Source of the DNA: Candidatus Methylomirabilis sp.
GTDB taxonomy: Bacteria > Methylomirabilota > Methylomirabilia > Methylomirabilales > Methylomirabilaceae
DNA length: 64,000 nt
NCBI GenBank assembly: GCA_002634395.1
Contig: NSJM01000004.1
Coordinates: forward strand, 1 to 64,000
Reading direction: 5' to 3'
Part shown: positions 1-7,737 of the stretch, piece by piece
How positions within the stretch are numbered: the first letter of the stretch is position 1
How the letters are laid out: the number at the start of each line of letters is the position of its first letter
Notes under the pieces: model-generated
Told to the model about the DNA's origin: nothing
The model's input: the letters and a program-made list of their open reading frames with translations, nothing else
Databases searched by the model: none
Program-made: the position numbers and the translations under genes

Positions 1-185
1 TGGACGATCGTCTTGACGGTGACAATGGGGATGGCCTTGGCATCGAATGCTACTTGACGCCGCCTGTCCGTAGCGCCTTCAAGACGCATCTGGTTGGCGC
101 GGAACGCTGGAAACTTCTCCAACAACATCATATGCGCGGCCATTGCGCCGCAACTGCGACGGAGTCGAACCTGTTTCTTCGCCAT
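1..185 (-). CDS. N-terminal part of a putative secreted/zinc metalloprotease-like protein (runs off the window)
   Basis: Reading the minus strand from an ATG at 185 gives 61 codons without a stop, starting MAKKQVRLRRSCGAMAAHMM and running past base 1. A good ribosome site (GAGGAGG) lies 4-5 bases upstream of this ATG. The pattern RRSCGAMAAH followed by a Leu/Glu-rich helix resembles the N-terminus of bacterial M43-type (pappalysin-like) zinc metalloproteases as I remember them. The catalytic HExxH region would lie outside the window, so the family call is tentative. No signal peptide is visible in this portion. Confidence 0.5.
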   Translation of the reverse strand, partial: MAKKQVRLRRSCGAMAAHMMLLEKFPAFRANQMRLEGATDRRRQVAFDAKAIPIVTVKTIV

Positions 186-472
186 GTTCCCTCCTCGGTG
201 TCAGAGTGAAGCGATCGAGCCTCTGGTTACCTCTATACGCCGCGGCCCACGAATCCTGCTCACAGGGGGAGGCTATCAGCGACTAAACAGGAAGTCAAGT
301 TAAAGCTACGTACTCCAACACCGCATACAAGGCGATTCGGCAGGACATATTTTGCGGCACTCACCCGGTCGAGGGCGGCGGTCGTGAGGCTCGCGGCTGT
401 GAGGCTGCGACTTTCGGAGGTGTCTCGCTGCCGGCTTTTGTTTATTATTCCCATGAATGCTCTCCCGCCACC
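186..472. other. Spacer without a recognised gene
   Basis: Only short overlapping open frames occur here on both strands (for example a 64-codon minus-strand frame from 454), and none resembles a known family. I see no RNA gene or clear repeat. Confidence 0.4.
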
Positions 473-808
473 TCAACTCTTCCCTTCTGAAGACCGTTCT
501 GCACGCTTGCGTCCATCGGGTGTGTTCGCCAAGATCAGCGTCGCGTTTCCACATGCGGGACATACTTTCTGGCGAGTTGACTGGCGCCACAAGCTATAGA
601 GAAGGCCGGGAATTACAAACGCCAACCAAAGCACGACCTCGATCACAAATGAGCCTTTAGTCTTTGATCGAGTCTCGTCAGTCTGAGCACCGCAGGTTGT
701 GCAGATTAGAAGTTGCCCGGAGCGCCTTGACGCCAAGAGGGCGCGCGCGCCCAGCGCAAAGATCGCCACGACTAGCAGCAACGGGATCAGCCACGCGAGC
801 AATTCCAT
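473..808 (-). CDS. Small membrane protein with a zinc-ribbon, unknown function
   Basis: The 111-residue product starts with a strongly hydrophobic segment (residues about 3-26). A first CxxC (CTTC, about residues 36-39) follows, then a second hydrophobic stretch (about 54-70), then a second CxxC (CPAC, about 83-86), and a charged tail. The two CxxC pairs could bind one zinc ion on the same side of the membrane. The ATG at 808 overlaps the TGA of the upstream HigA remnant and has a ribosome site (GGGAGGAC) 8 bases upstream. I do not recognise the family; a membrane-anchored zinc-ribbon protein is all the sequence supports. Confidence 0.6.
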   Translation of the reverse strand: MELLAWLIPLLLVVAIFALGARALLASRRSGQLLICTTCGAQTDETRSKTKGSFVIEVVLWLAFVIPGLLYSLWRQSTRQKVCPACGNATLILANTPDGRKRAERSSEGKS

Positions 809-1011
809 CAGGGTCGTCCTCCCAAAATCGAGTGCAAGGTGCAGTGCGCCTTACTGTCACAAAACCGGGTGCGCTGTCCCGTCACGACCTCGCCTATGCG
901 TCGCTGCGGTACGCCGATCTGCTTTGCTAGACGGTACTGCGTGATACCCATCGGCTTCAGACACTCCTCCAGTAGGATTTCGCCTAGGATAGGGTGAGGT
1001 ACTTTGCACAT
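808..1011 (-). pseudogene. Truncated HigA-type (XRE) antitoxin
   Basis: The first 48 or so of 67 residues match the start of HigA antitoxins. They include the helix-turn-helix stretch [20 protein letters not shown]. After GQRT the sequence leaves the family and ends in an unrelated tail, so the C-terminal half found in HigA (about 100 residues) is missing. The stop codon overlaps the start of the zinc-ribbon gene, so the fragment may still be translated and coupled to it. No HigB toxin is adjacent. A deletion joining the HigA 5' end to the zinc-ribbon gene is the simplest reading. Confidence 0.65.
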
Positions 1012-1014
1012 AGC

Positions 1015-1362
1015 TTAGATGAACACGGCGGGTGACACCTGAAACCGCTTTGCCAAAAGACGAACCTGCCGAATGTTCAATTCCCGCCGGCCATTCAGGA
1101 TTTCGGATACGACGCCCTGAGAGTCGATGTCTGACAAGTCCGTTTGGTTCAACCCATGCTCTTCCATGAACAACCGAAGCATGTCAGCTCCCGTACATTC
1201 AGGCATGGGATGATGCGTTTCTTCGTCATCGTGAATCAATGTGCTTAGCGTATCTAATAGCCCATACAGGGGATGGTGTTCGTTATCACCGATTTCATTT
1301 AACAGCTCGTTGAGCCGCTTAATCGCTGAGTCGTATTCGCGCTCATTGTCCCAAAAGTCTCC
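1015..1362 (-). pseudogene. HigA-like antitoxin (COG5499 type) that has lost its start
   Basis: The C-terminal 74 residues (from an internal ATG at 1239) contain the helix-turn-helix signature QGVVSEILNGRRELN and the ending RFQVSPAVFI typical of this antitoxin group. The same frame stays open back to 1362 and encodes the expected N-terminal helices (EYDSAIKRLNELLNEIG), giving about 115 codons, the normal family length. No ATG, GTG or TTG exists in that N-terminal stretch. An ATG at 1373 lies in another frame, so a small frameshift near 1345 is likely. No partner toxin is present. Confidence 0.65.
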
Positions 1363-1448
1363 TCAGTGGTCATTGAGAGGAAGCCGCAGCGACCGCGGCA
1401 ATCTCACTGTAGTATTCTGCGTCATGGTATTGGGCCGGTAAGACCAGG

Positions 1449-1479
1449 GAGATTGCTTCGCCTATGCCTCGCAATGACG
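1449..1479. repeat. Short dispersed palindromic repeat (GAGATTGCTTCG...CGCAATGACG type)
   Basis: This stretch shares both arms with the sequence at 4328-4357 and, more loosely, with the long inverted repeat near 19121-19206. The arms GAGATTGCTTCG and CGCAATGACG flank a short centre. It lies upstream of the HigA remnant and downstream of the ParE-type toxin gene. Confidence 0.6.
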
Positions 1480-1514
1480 AGCGGGGGGGTGATGGTCTGG
1501 GGTTCCTGTGTAAC

Positions 1515-1838
1515 TCAAAGCTCCGGTGCCTGCTCGCGTCGCCATTTAGAAAAGTCACGAGCACCGTGAAGAAAGGCGCGGATGATCACTCTGTCCTCAT
1601 ACACCTTATACAACATGCGGTAGTCGTACACGAGCAACTCACGGAGGGCTGAGTCGCCGACTTCCTTTACCATTCGGCCTCGTTCCGCAAGTGTCGAGAG
1701 ACTTGCAGCCGTATCCAGAGCACGAGTGAGTACACGGACCGCACCGTCTGGCGATTCCTGCGAGATGTACGCGACAACCTCGTCGAGCGCTTGACGCGCC
1801 GACTCGGCCCAGATTACCCGGCGCGTCCGAGCAGCCAC
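1515..1838 (-). CDS. RelE/ParE-family toxin
   Basis: The 107-residue basic protein shows the ParE layout. An N-terminal pair of helices (ARQALDEVVAYISQESPDGA) leads to a Leu-rich segment and a beta-sheet core ELLVYDYRMLYKVYEDRVII, followed by a C-terminal FLHGARDF motif. RelE/ParE toxins inhibit translation or gyrase; which of the two applies cannot be read from the sequence. The gene overlaps its upstream antitoxin by 25 bases, the usual arrangement of such operons. Length and motifs look intact, so this is the only apparently complete toxin of the left accessory patch. Confidence 0.8.
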   Translation of the reverse strand: MAARTRRVIWAESARQALDEVVAYISQESPDGAVRVLTRALDTAASLSTLAERGRMVKEVGDSALRELLVYDYRMLYKVYEDRVIIRAFLHGARDFSKWRREQAPEL

Positions 1839-2011
1839 TTGCGGCGCAACTCTGCGTCAACCTGTTCGTGGGGAACAGTCCGACCCGCCTTCTCGTCCCC
1901 TTCGCCACGGGCGGCGGCTTGCACGACATAGAGGTGGTATTGCACGTCGTCGAGGGTGCAATCGTCCGGGAGACGATCCAAAAGCGCCCGCACTGTGTCT
2001 TTGGCTGTCAT
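1814..2011 (-). CDS. Antitoxin partner of the ParE-type toxin
   Basis: This 65-residue acidic protein has the pattern LDRLPDDCTLDDVQYHLYVV, then a Gly/Glu-rich linker and a segment HEQVDAELRRKWL. That matches small antitoxins that precede ParE/RelE toxins. The N-terminal part is expected to dimerise and bind DNA and the C-terminal helix to bind the toxin; this is family knowledge. It lies first in the operon and overlaps the toxin start, giving translational coupling. A ribosome site (GGAGAGGAG) lies just upstream of the ATG at 2011. Confidence 0.75.
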   Translation of the reverse strand: MTAKDTVRALLDRLPDDCTLDDVQYHLYVVQAAARGEGDEKAGRTVPHEQVDAELRRKWLLGRAG

Positions 2012-2119
2012 GAAAACTCCTCTCCTTCCTACTATCTATCCTCAAGCATACAAGCCCGCGACCGCGAACTCAACCGTGTCGAATCCGGGAGCGCCCGTTT
2101 GGCGGGCTAACACCGGATC

Positions 2120-2369
2120 TCACCGCCGTACGGCGGCGCGTCCGCGGGAAGCCGCCGGTTCGACCTTCCGCTGTCGCTTCTTGACGATAGCGGCCGGCCC
2201 GCGCAGCGCTTCATTGACCGTGTCGTGATCTGGGAAATAACTCCGCTACGTCGGGATCAATGACGACCACGTTCGCGCCTTCGGCGTATCGTTTGGCATG
2301 CTCACCTCGCACGCCGCCGCTGAAATCGTACTCTTCCAGCATGTCGGGGTCACGCTTTGCTCTCTTCAT
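2120..2369 (-). pseudogene. Frameshifted antitoxin-like gene downstream of the BrnT relic
   Basis: From an ATG at 2369 the frame encodes MKRAKRDPDMLEEYDFSGG and continues through YAEGANVVVIDPDVAELFP, then stops at 2211 after an unrelated tail. Removing one C from the run TTTCCCAGATC restores a frame that reads FPDHDTVNEALR and continues to a stop at 2120. The restored protein (about 82 residues) matches small antitoxin-like proteins with the conserved ending DVAxxFPxxxxVNEALR. The gene overlaps the end of the BrnT relic, as partner genes do. A one-base sequencing error would give the same picture. Confidence 0.6.
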
Positions 2370-2627
2370 GTGTCACCCTTTCATAGTTGGTTGCGAGCCT
2401 CGTGCTGATGAGTCGTATTCGGTCACCCCGTTCAGTATGTACAACGACCACGAGACGATTTCGTTCGATGGGAGTGGCCAAGCAGAACGAAGCGCTCTTC
2501 GTCTTCAGAATGCAGGGGATCGTCGATCGTCTTCGACAGGGGATCCTGGAATGCCGTACTGGCCTCATCGAGGAGACTCCGTGCATTGCGAGGTTCCTGC
2601 GAGCCTTCTTCAGGCCCATTCAAACAC
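2350..2627 (-). pseudogene. brnT: BrnT-type toxin relic with several frameshifts
   Basis: Three frames must be joined to recover a BrnT-like (DUF497) ribonuclease toxin. A GTG at 2627 encodes VFEW. The next piece reads KKARRNLAMHGVS, the next LDEASTAFQDPLSKTIDDP and HSEDEERFVLLG, and the last NRLVVVVHTERGDRIRLIS. These follow the order of the BrnT fold: the HGVSF segment, the DPL/D-H-S loop and the RxIxARxAT strand. At least two and probably three frameshifts make the gene non-functional. BrnT normally pairs with BrnA; here a damaged antitoxin-like frame follows at 2369. Confidence 0.7.
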
Positions 2628-2927
2628 CAAGGCTATCGGATGTCAACCATCCTTCATAACTCGCTGATTTGTCCAGCGTGGGGTATGGCTCGTGACCTCC
2701 AGGATGTGGGGGCCTGGTGCTCGTCGATCCGCGGTAACGGCTTTATCGCTCGCCTGCCCAGGATGTCGCTTGCAAAGAAGCACCCAGCGGTTTCAAGAAT
2801 ATCGGATAGTTACGGCTCGATAGGTGCCCGGTACCTTTTCACATCACCATGTGTAACCCATGTTCCTCGACTTTTTGTTACCTATCTCCCCGATCGGTAA
2901 CATCTTCATTCGACATGCGCTGTGTCC
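2628..2927. other. 300-base spacer with a possible insertion-sequence end
   Basis: No gene is supported. Apart from the tandem 20-base motifs at 2852-2895 I see no structure. A plus-strand open frame across the region has no recognisable product. Confidence 0.4.
2852..2895. repeat. Two tandem degenerate motifs, possible relic of an insertion-sequence end
   Basis: TGTAACCCATGTTCCTCGAC (2852) and TGTTACCTATCTCCCCGATC (2876) repeat with a period of 24 and about 14 of 20 matches. Tandem TGTNACC(C/T)AT blocks are the sort of transposase binding sites seen at ends of IS481/IS21-like elements. No transposase gene lies nearby, so only a solo end could be present. Confidence 0.3.
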
Positions 2928-4031
2928 TCAGAAGAGGATATTCTCTTGGAAGACTATGCCGTTATACTCAACTACCACATCGCCTAGTGCCGCAAATTGC
3001 TGGCTGTATCGGGCTTTGATGTTTCCAATCTTGTGCTCCAGTGCCCGGAACTCGGGCGCAACTATCTCCGGCTCGGACTTACCAAAGACAGATGAATGCT
3101 TGAGTACACCGTCCAGGACCCACTGGTAGTAAACCCAGTCCCACGTGAACTCCTTACAAAACCGATGGTAGAGATCCTGCTCGAGTCGCCTCTTCACCCT
3201 ATCCCTGTCCGGCTCCCTTACAAGGGCGTCAATGTCAATTCCATCGTAAACACCACCTACCCGAGGTTGACCATCGATTCGTTTTGACAGTTCGTAATAA
3301 ATCTCCTCATACTCCTTCACTTGATTTTCAATCTTCTTAACCGACCGCCGCTGAGGAGCCCTCAGTTTCCGGATGCGGAACGGCTTACCATTGAAGCTGG
3401 TATTCATTTCTCTCATTATGATGACGTCTGGCTCAATCGCCAGATCCACAAACACACTCTTCCTTCCGCCGGCGATTCTCCAGATCTTGAGCGCGCTACC
3501 GGAGTATCTCATATCCCAGATATCGTCTGTAGAGATCAATAGCTCATTTTGTTTGATTAGGTATACCGGCATACCACTGCCAAGACCAACTATGACGGAC
3601 AATCCCAATGTCCCTAATGTTGTGTCAATCGACATGAGTGAATGGCCACCAGGGAGCCTGAACAAGGATCCTCTCTCTCCGTCGGCGATGAAGTTGCTGC
3701 CCACAAAGAAGGAGTAATGCTTCTTTGCCCCGAGAGGCAGCGTATCTTTCAAGATTTCTGGCCTCTTGGGTGTGGTCTTGTGCTGATATAGCTCATCTTT
3801 TGAGAAGACAGTCCCACCGTGCCCATGGATTCGCCTATGGCATTTGTCGCAAATTGGAATCATATACTCTGCATCATTAGAGAACCTCTTTGACCATTCC
3901 TCGATATGGTGAAATACTATCGGTATGGCACCACAGACGGAACAAGCAAACCTCGAGTGTTGTGCAAGAGAGCACCTGATGTCAGCCCTCAAACGCTCTC
4001 TCGCTCTACGTGAACAAGTTGACGAAGTCAT
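2928..4031 (-). CDS. HNH-endonuclease-domain protein with an unrecognised C-terminal region
   Basis: The product of about 367 residues begins (residues about 28-75) with an HNH zinc-finger nuclease module. It comprises a CSVC pair, the HH of FHHIEEWSKR, then CDKCHRRIHG, that is two CxxC knuckles around the catalytic His pair. The remaining ~290 residues have alternating hydrophobic strands (about 100-210) and a charged helical C-terminal half with a W-rich patch (FTWDWVYYQWVLDGV). I do not recognise that part. No methylase or helicase is adjacent, so a restriction or anti-phage role is only a guess. The ATG at 4031 is chosen; a GTG at 4037 is in frame. No clear ribosome site is seen. It sits beside decayed toxin-antitoxin genes. 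Confidence 0.65.
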   Translation of the reverse strand: MTSSTCSRRARERLRADIRCSLAQHSRFACSVCGAIPIVFHHIEEWSKRFSNDAEYMIPICDKCHRRIHGHGGTVFSKDELYQHKTTPKRPEILKDTLPLGAKKHYSFFVGSNFIADGERGSLFRLPGGHSLMSIDTTLGTLGLSVIVGLGSGMPVYLIKQNELLISTDDIWDMRYSGSALKIWRIAGGRKSVFVDLAIEPDVIIMREMNTSFNGKPFRIRKLRAPQRRSVKKIENQVKEYEEIYYELSKRIDGQPRVGGVYDGIDIDALVREPDRDRVKRRLEQDLYHRFCKEFTWDWVYYQWVLDGVLKHSSVFGKSEPEIVAPEFRALEHKIGNIKARYSQQFAALGDVVVEYNGIVFQENILF

Positions 4032-4215
4032 AGTCACTTAACTTCAAGATTTAGGATACTCCTGCGGCTGGCTAACTGTTAAATGAGTCGCGTAAGACGA
4101 CACCATGACTGACGACCTATCGCACCTTTGGCCCGCAGCCTTTCCCCCTCGAAAGTATCCCTAATAGTTGCGGCGATTGTCCCGCCTTTTCAAGGGGTTG
4201 TCAAGATTTGCTAGG

Positions 4216-4312
4216 ACCTCCTCACCCTCGCCCTCTCCTCCAAAGGAGGCGAGGGGAGAACAAAAAACTTCCGCTTCGTACTCAGAGGGTACCGGGGAGA
4301 CGAGGGGGAGAG
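4216..4312. repeat. Dispersed intergenic repeat of the CCTCACCC...CTCTCC / GGGGAGA type
   Basis: The segment from 4220 (CCTCACCCTCGCCCTCTCC, then a short palindrome and an A-rich stretch) aligns with 62466-62506 near the other end of the window. In both copies C-rich and G-rich arms flank an AAAA-containing centre. The rest of the 4038-4472 spacer holds this repeat and the one at 4328 but no gene. Confidence 0.55.
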
Positions 4313-4327
4313 TTTGTCAAAGACGGT

Positions 4328-4357
4328 GAGATTGCTTCGCTGCGCTCGCAATGACGG
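4328..4357. repeat. Short dispersed palindromic repeat, second copy
   Basis: The sequence has the arms GAGATTGCTTCG and CGCTCGCAATGACGG. It matches the copy at 1449-1479 in both arms and differs in the centre. It lies in the spacer between the HNH gene and the FmdB-type gene. Confidence 0.6.
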
Positions 4358-4472
4358 AAGCCCCCGGGGAGGCAACGACACTTGACAGGGGTGGGGGGGA
4401 TTTGGTAACTGCTTACGGGAGATGGTGGTAAGTACCGGAAGGTGATGGGTGGTAGAAGACACGAGGTGGATG

Positions 4473-4823
4473 ATGCCGATTTATGAATATGCGTGTGGCG
4501 GTTGCCAGAAGCGGGTGAGTGTGCTGGTTCGGAATATCAACAACCCTGATCCGCCCATCTGCCCCCGCTGTGGGGGTCGGGAATTGACGCGTCTGCTCTC
4601 CCGGTTCGCAGTGGTCAAGTCCGAAGAGAGCCGCTTCGATCGAATGGCTGACCCCAGCAATTTCGGCGATCTTGATGAGAATGATCCGAAGAGTGTCGCG
4701 CGCTGGGCTAAGCGGATGGGAAAAGAGATGGGCGAGGATGTCGGCGAGGACTTCGACCAGATGATGGAGGAGGCTGCAGAGAAAGAGGGGGCGACCGGAG
4801 GGGGAGCAGAGACCGAGGAGTAA
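4473..4823 (+). CDS. FmdB-family zinc-ribbon protein
   Basis: The 116-residue protein starts MPIYEYACGGC and has a second knuckle CPRCGG about 25 residues later, the two CxxC pairs of the FmdB/CxxC-SSSS zinc-ribbon family. The tail is acidic and Gly/Glu-rich. The family is named after a putative regulator of formamidase/amidase genes; its true role is poorly known. Of the two adjacent ATGs, the second (4473) gives the family start MPIYEY and sits 5-6 bases after GAGGTGG. A terminator-like hairpin follows the gene, so it is probably transcribed alone. Confidence 0.8.
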   Translation: MPIYEYACGGCQKRVSVLVRNINNPDPPICPRCGGRELTRLLSRFAVVKSEESRFDRMADPSNFGDLDENDPKSVARWAKRMGKEMGEDVGEDFDQMMEEAAEKEGATGGGAETEE

Positions 4824-4833
4824 ACGACGGATA

Positions 4834-4860
4834 CGCGCCCGGCCTTTCCGGGCCGCGTTT
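4834..4860 (+). terminator. Intrinsic terminator-like hairpin after the FmdB-type gene
   Basis: CGCGCCCGG and CCGGGCCGCG form a GC-rich stem with one bulged C and a CCTTT loop, followed by TTTC. It lies 10 bases after the stop codon. Confidence 0.55.
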
Positions 4861-4946
4861 CACCTTGACAGTCGCTCGCCGTTTTGGATATAGTCGGCAC
4901 GGATTGAAGGCACGTATCGGCTTCAATACACACGAGAAAGGCGGCA

Positions 4947-6086
4947 ATGAAAAAGCGACATCTGTTAGCCCCTGGCCCGACTCCGGTCCTCCCGGAAGCC
5001 TTGCTGGCAATGGCCAGGCCGATCCTGTACCATCGTGGTCCGGAGTACGAAGCCCTTCTGGGCCGAGTCCGGGAGGGGCTTCAATTCCTCTTCCAAACCA
5101 AGAACGAGGTGCTGGTATTCACCTCATCCGGCACGGGTGGGATGGAAGGCGCGGTCGTGAATACGCTCTCGCCAGGCGACCGGGCCTTGGTCATCCGGAG
5201 CGGTAAGTTCGGTGAGCGCTGGGGGGAGATCTGTGAGGCCTACGGCCTTCAGCCGTCCTACATCGATGTGGACTGGGGACGCGCCGTAGAGCCTGATACT
5301 GTGGCGGCAGCTCTTGCGGCCGATCCCTCGATCAAGGCGGTCTTTGCCACGCACACTGAGAGTTCTACGGGCGTCCTGCACGATATTGAGACGATCGCCA
5401 GGATTGTCAAAAAGACGCCCGCCATCCTGGTCGTGGACGCCATTATGAGTTTGGGGGTGGCGAACCTGCCGATGGATGCCTGGGGGGTGGACGTGGTCGT
5501 GGGCGGCTCTCAGAAGGCGCTGATGATCCCGCCTGGCCTCGCCTTCTGCGGGGTGTCTGACAAGGCATGGGTTATGGTGCAGCGATCCCGCCTCCCAAAG
5601 TTCTACTTCAATTTTACGGCAGAGCGGAAGAGCCTGGAGAAGAACCAGAACAGTTTCACGCCGGCGGTCTCGTTGGTCGTGGCACTGGAGCAGTCTCTTG
5701 CCGCGATCAAGGCGGAGGGCCTTACCGCGCTCTTCGCGCGGCATGACCGGCTTGCGCGGGCGACTCGCGCCGGCGTCAGGGCGCTCGGACTTGAACTGTT
5801 CACCGAGCGGCCTACCCCAGCGTTGACCGCCATTACTGCCCCGCCGGGTATCGAGGCCGGTGCTATCGTGAAGAGGCTTCGAGCGGCCCACGGCATCACC
5901 ATTTCCGGCGGACAGGCTCAACTCAAAGGGAAGATCTTCCGCCTGGCCCATCTGGGATATGCTGATGAATCCGACGTCGTCGTCTGCCTGGCGGCGCTGG
6001 AACGAACCCTCATCGACCTCGGGTATTCGTTGAAATTGGGCGAGGGGGTGCGGGCGGTCCAGGAGGTACTGGCTCAGGCAGGCTGA
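4947..6086 (+). CDS. Class V aminotransferase (alanine/serine-glyoxylate aminotransferase family)
   Basis: The 379-residue protein has the fold-type I layout of the AGAT/SPT group. It starts LLAPGPTPVLPEAL, has the phosphate-binding SSGTGGMEGAVVN near residue 60, the Asp of VVDAIMSLG, and the PLP lysine in VVGGSQKALMIPPG near residue 190. An alpha-ketoacid-binding C-terminal domain (LAHLGYADESDVV) follows. Such enzymes move an amino group between alanine or serine and glyoxylate or pyruvate. serA follows 43 bases downstream on the same strand, which suggests a role in serine/glycine metabolism. The exact substrate cannot be told from sequence. Confidence 0.85.
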   Translation: MKKRHLLAPGPTPVLPEALLAMARPILYHRGPEYEALLGRVREGLQFLFQTKNEVLVFTSSGTGGMEGAVVNTLSPGDRALVIRSGKFGERWGEICEAYGLQPSYIDVDWGRAVEPDTVAAALAADPSIKAVFATHTESSTGVLHDIETIARIVKKTPAILVVDAIMSLGVANLPMDAWGVDVVVGGSQKALMIPPGLAFCGVSDKAWVMVQRSRLPKFYFNFTAERKSLEKNQNSFTPAVSLVVALEQSLAAIKAEGLTALFARHDRLARATRAGVRALGLELFTERPTPALTAITAPPGIEAGAIVKRLRAAHGITISGGQAQLKGKIFRLAHLGYADESDVVVCLAALERTLIDLGYSLKLGEGVRAVQEVLAQAG

Positions 6087-6129
6087 GAGCGCCTCCAGCG
6101 CTTCGCCTTTCTCCGGGACGGACAACAAT

Positions 6130-7737
6130 ATGGATGAACTCAGTCAAGAGAAACGAATACGAGTCCTCGTGACCGATGGTCTCTCGCCACGCGGCATTGA
6201 GGTGCTGCGCCAAGCCAAGGCGATCGAGGTCGATGAGCGGCCCAAGTTGAGCCCCGAGGCGTTGCAAGAGTGCATTGACAATTATGATGGCCTGATCGTC
6301 CGAAGCGCCACTAAGGTAAACGCACCGATCCTGCGGTCCGCGCACCGACTTAAGGTAGTCGGGAGGGCCGGCGTGGGGGTGGATAATATTGATGTCGAGG
6401 CGGCGACGGCTCGCGGGATCCTGGTGATGAATGCCCCGAGCGGCAATACCCTGGCCACCGCCGAGCATACCTTCTCGCTCCTGCTGTCCCTCGCCAAGAA
6501 TATCCCACAGGCCACTGCCTCAATGAAGGGCGGCCGGTGGGAGAAAAGCGCGTTCCTCAGCGTCGAGGTGGGAGGCAAGACATTAGGGATTATCGGTTTG
6601 GGACGGATCGGATGCGAGGTCGCCAGACGCGCTAAAGGGTTCGCCATGCGCGTGATCGTCTCTGATCCCTTTGTCTCTGAGGAGGCTGCTATAGCGCTGG
6701 GGGTCGAACTGGTGGAACTCCCGGAGCTGTTCCGACGATCGGATTTTATTACGATCCACACCCCTATCACCCCGGAGACGTACCATCTCATCGATCGCGA
6801 GGCTATCGCACAGATGAAGACGGGGGTTCGGATCGTCAACTGCGCGAGGGGCGGAATCGTCGACGAGGCGGCGCTACATGAGGCGATGAAGGCCGGTAAG
6901 GTTGCCGGAGCGGCCCTGGATGTGTTTGAACAGGAGCCGGTCCAGAGCGCGCCGTTGTTGACGCTGAACAACTTTATCTGTACCCCGCACCTCGGCGCAG
7001 CGAGTGAAGAAGCGCAAGAGAATGTCGCCGTCGAGATCGCCGAGCAGGTGATTGAGTACCTCCAGAAGGGACTCATCAGGAACGCCGTCAATGCCCCGTC
7101 GATCGATCCGGCGGTGTACAAGGTGCTTCAGCCGTACCTCACCCTGTCCGAGAAACTGGGCCGCCTGGCCTCTCAGCTTGCCGAGGGGGGGCTGCGCCAG
7201 ATTCGGATCGATTACCGGGGTGAGATTGCGGGCTACGACCCGGCGGCGCTCACTGCGTCCGTCATCAAGGGGGCGCTGGACCCCTTCCTGGGTGATGAGG
7301 TCAACTACGTCAACGCCCTGGCTCTAGCAAAAGGACGCGGCATCCGGATCATCGAGAGTAAGGTGCTGGAGGAAGCCGACTACGCGAGCCTCATCACCGT
7401 CTCGATCAAGGGCGACCGTGGCACGAGTGAGGTGGCAGGGACGCTCTTCAGCCGCCGCGAGCCAAGGGTCGTCCGGATCAACGAATTCCGGCTGGAAGCC
7501 ATCCCCGAAGGGTACCTCCTGATCTTTTCCAACCTGGACGTACCAGGAGTCATCGGGACGATCGGTACCCTGCTTGGAAAACACCGGGTGAACATCGCCG
7601 GCATGCAGTTGGGGCGGGAGCAGCCTGGTGGCCGGGCCGTGTCTGTGGTGAATGTCGATAATCCTGTTCCCGCTCATGTCATCGACGAGATCCGGCGGCT
7701 CCCCAACATCGTCTTCGTCAAGCTTGTGAAGGCCTAA
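6130..7737 (+). CDS. serA: D-3-phosphoglycerate dehydrogenase
   Basis: SerA oxidises 3-phosphoglycerate to 3-phosphohydroxypyruvate, the first step of serine synthesis. The 535-residue protein is of the long type. The N-terminal substrate domain has NAPSGNT, the NAD domain has GIIGLGRIG, and the catalytic Arg, Glu and His lie in NCARGGIVDE, FEQEP and PHLGAAS. An intervening ASB domain (about residues 320-450) and a C-terminal ACT domain (LIFSNLDVPGVIGTIGTLLG) complete it; the ACT domain usually mediates serine feedback inhibition. It follows the class V aminotransferase closely, so the two are probably co-transcribed. Confidence 0.95.
   Translation: MDELSQEKRIRVLVTDGLSPRGIEVLRQAKAIEVDERPKLSPEALQECIDNYDGLIVRSATKVNAPILRSAHRLKVVGRAGVGVDNIDVEAATARGILVMNAPSGNTLATAEHTFSLLLSLAKNIPQATASMKGGRWEKSAFLSVEVGGKTLGIIGLGRIGCEVARRAKGFAMRVIVSDPFVSEEAAIALGVELVELPELFRRSDFITIHTPITPETYHLIDREAIAQMKTGVRIVNCARGGIVDEAALHEAMKAGKVAGAALDVFEQEPVQSAPLLTLNNFICTPHLGAASEEAQENVAVEIAEQVIEYLQKGLIRNAVNAPSIDPAVYKVLQPYLTLSEKLGRLASQLAEGGLRQIRIDYRGEIAGYDPAALTASVIKGALDPFLGDEVNYVNALALAKGRGIRIIESKVLEEADYASLITVSIKGDRGTSEVAGTLFSRREPRVVRINEFRLEAIPEGYLLIFSNLDVPGVIGTIGTLLGKHRVNIAGMQLGREQPGGRAVSVVNVDNPVPAHVIDEIRRLPNIVFVKLVKA

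Noticed and set aside
260-454. A 64-codon minus-strand frame with a fair ribosome site
   Set aside because: No family resemblance and overlapped by other random frames; too weak to call.
5124-6128. A 334-codon minus-strand frame over the class V aminotransferase
   Set aside because: Shadow of a well-supported gene.
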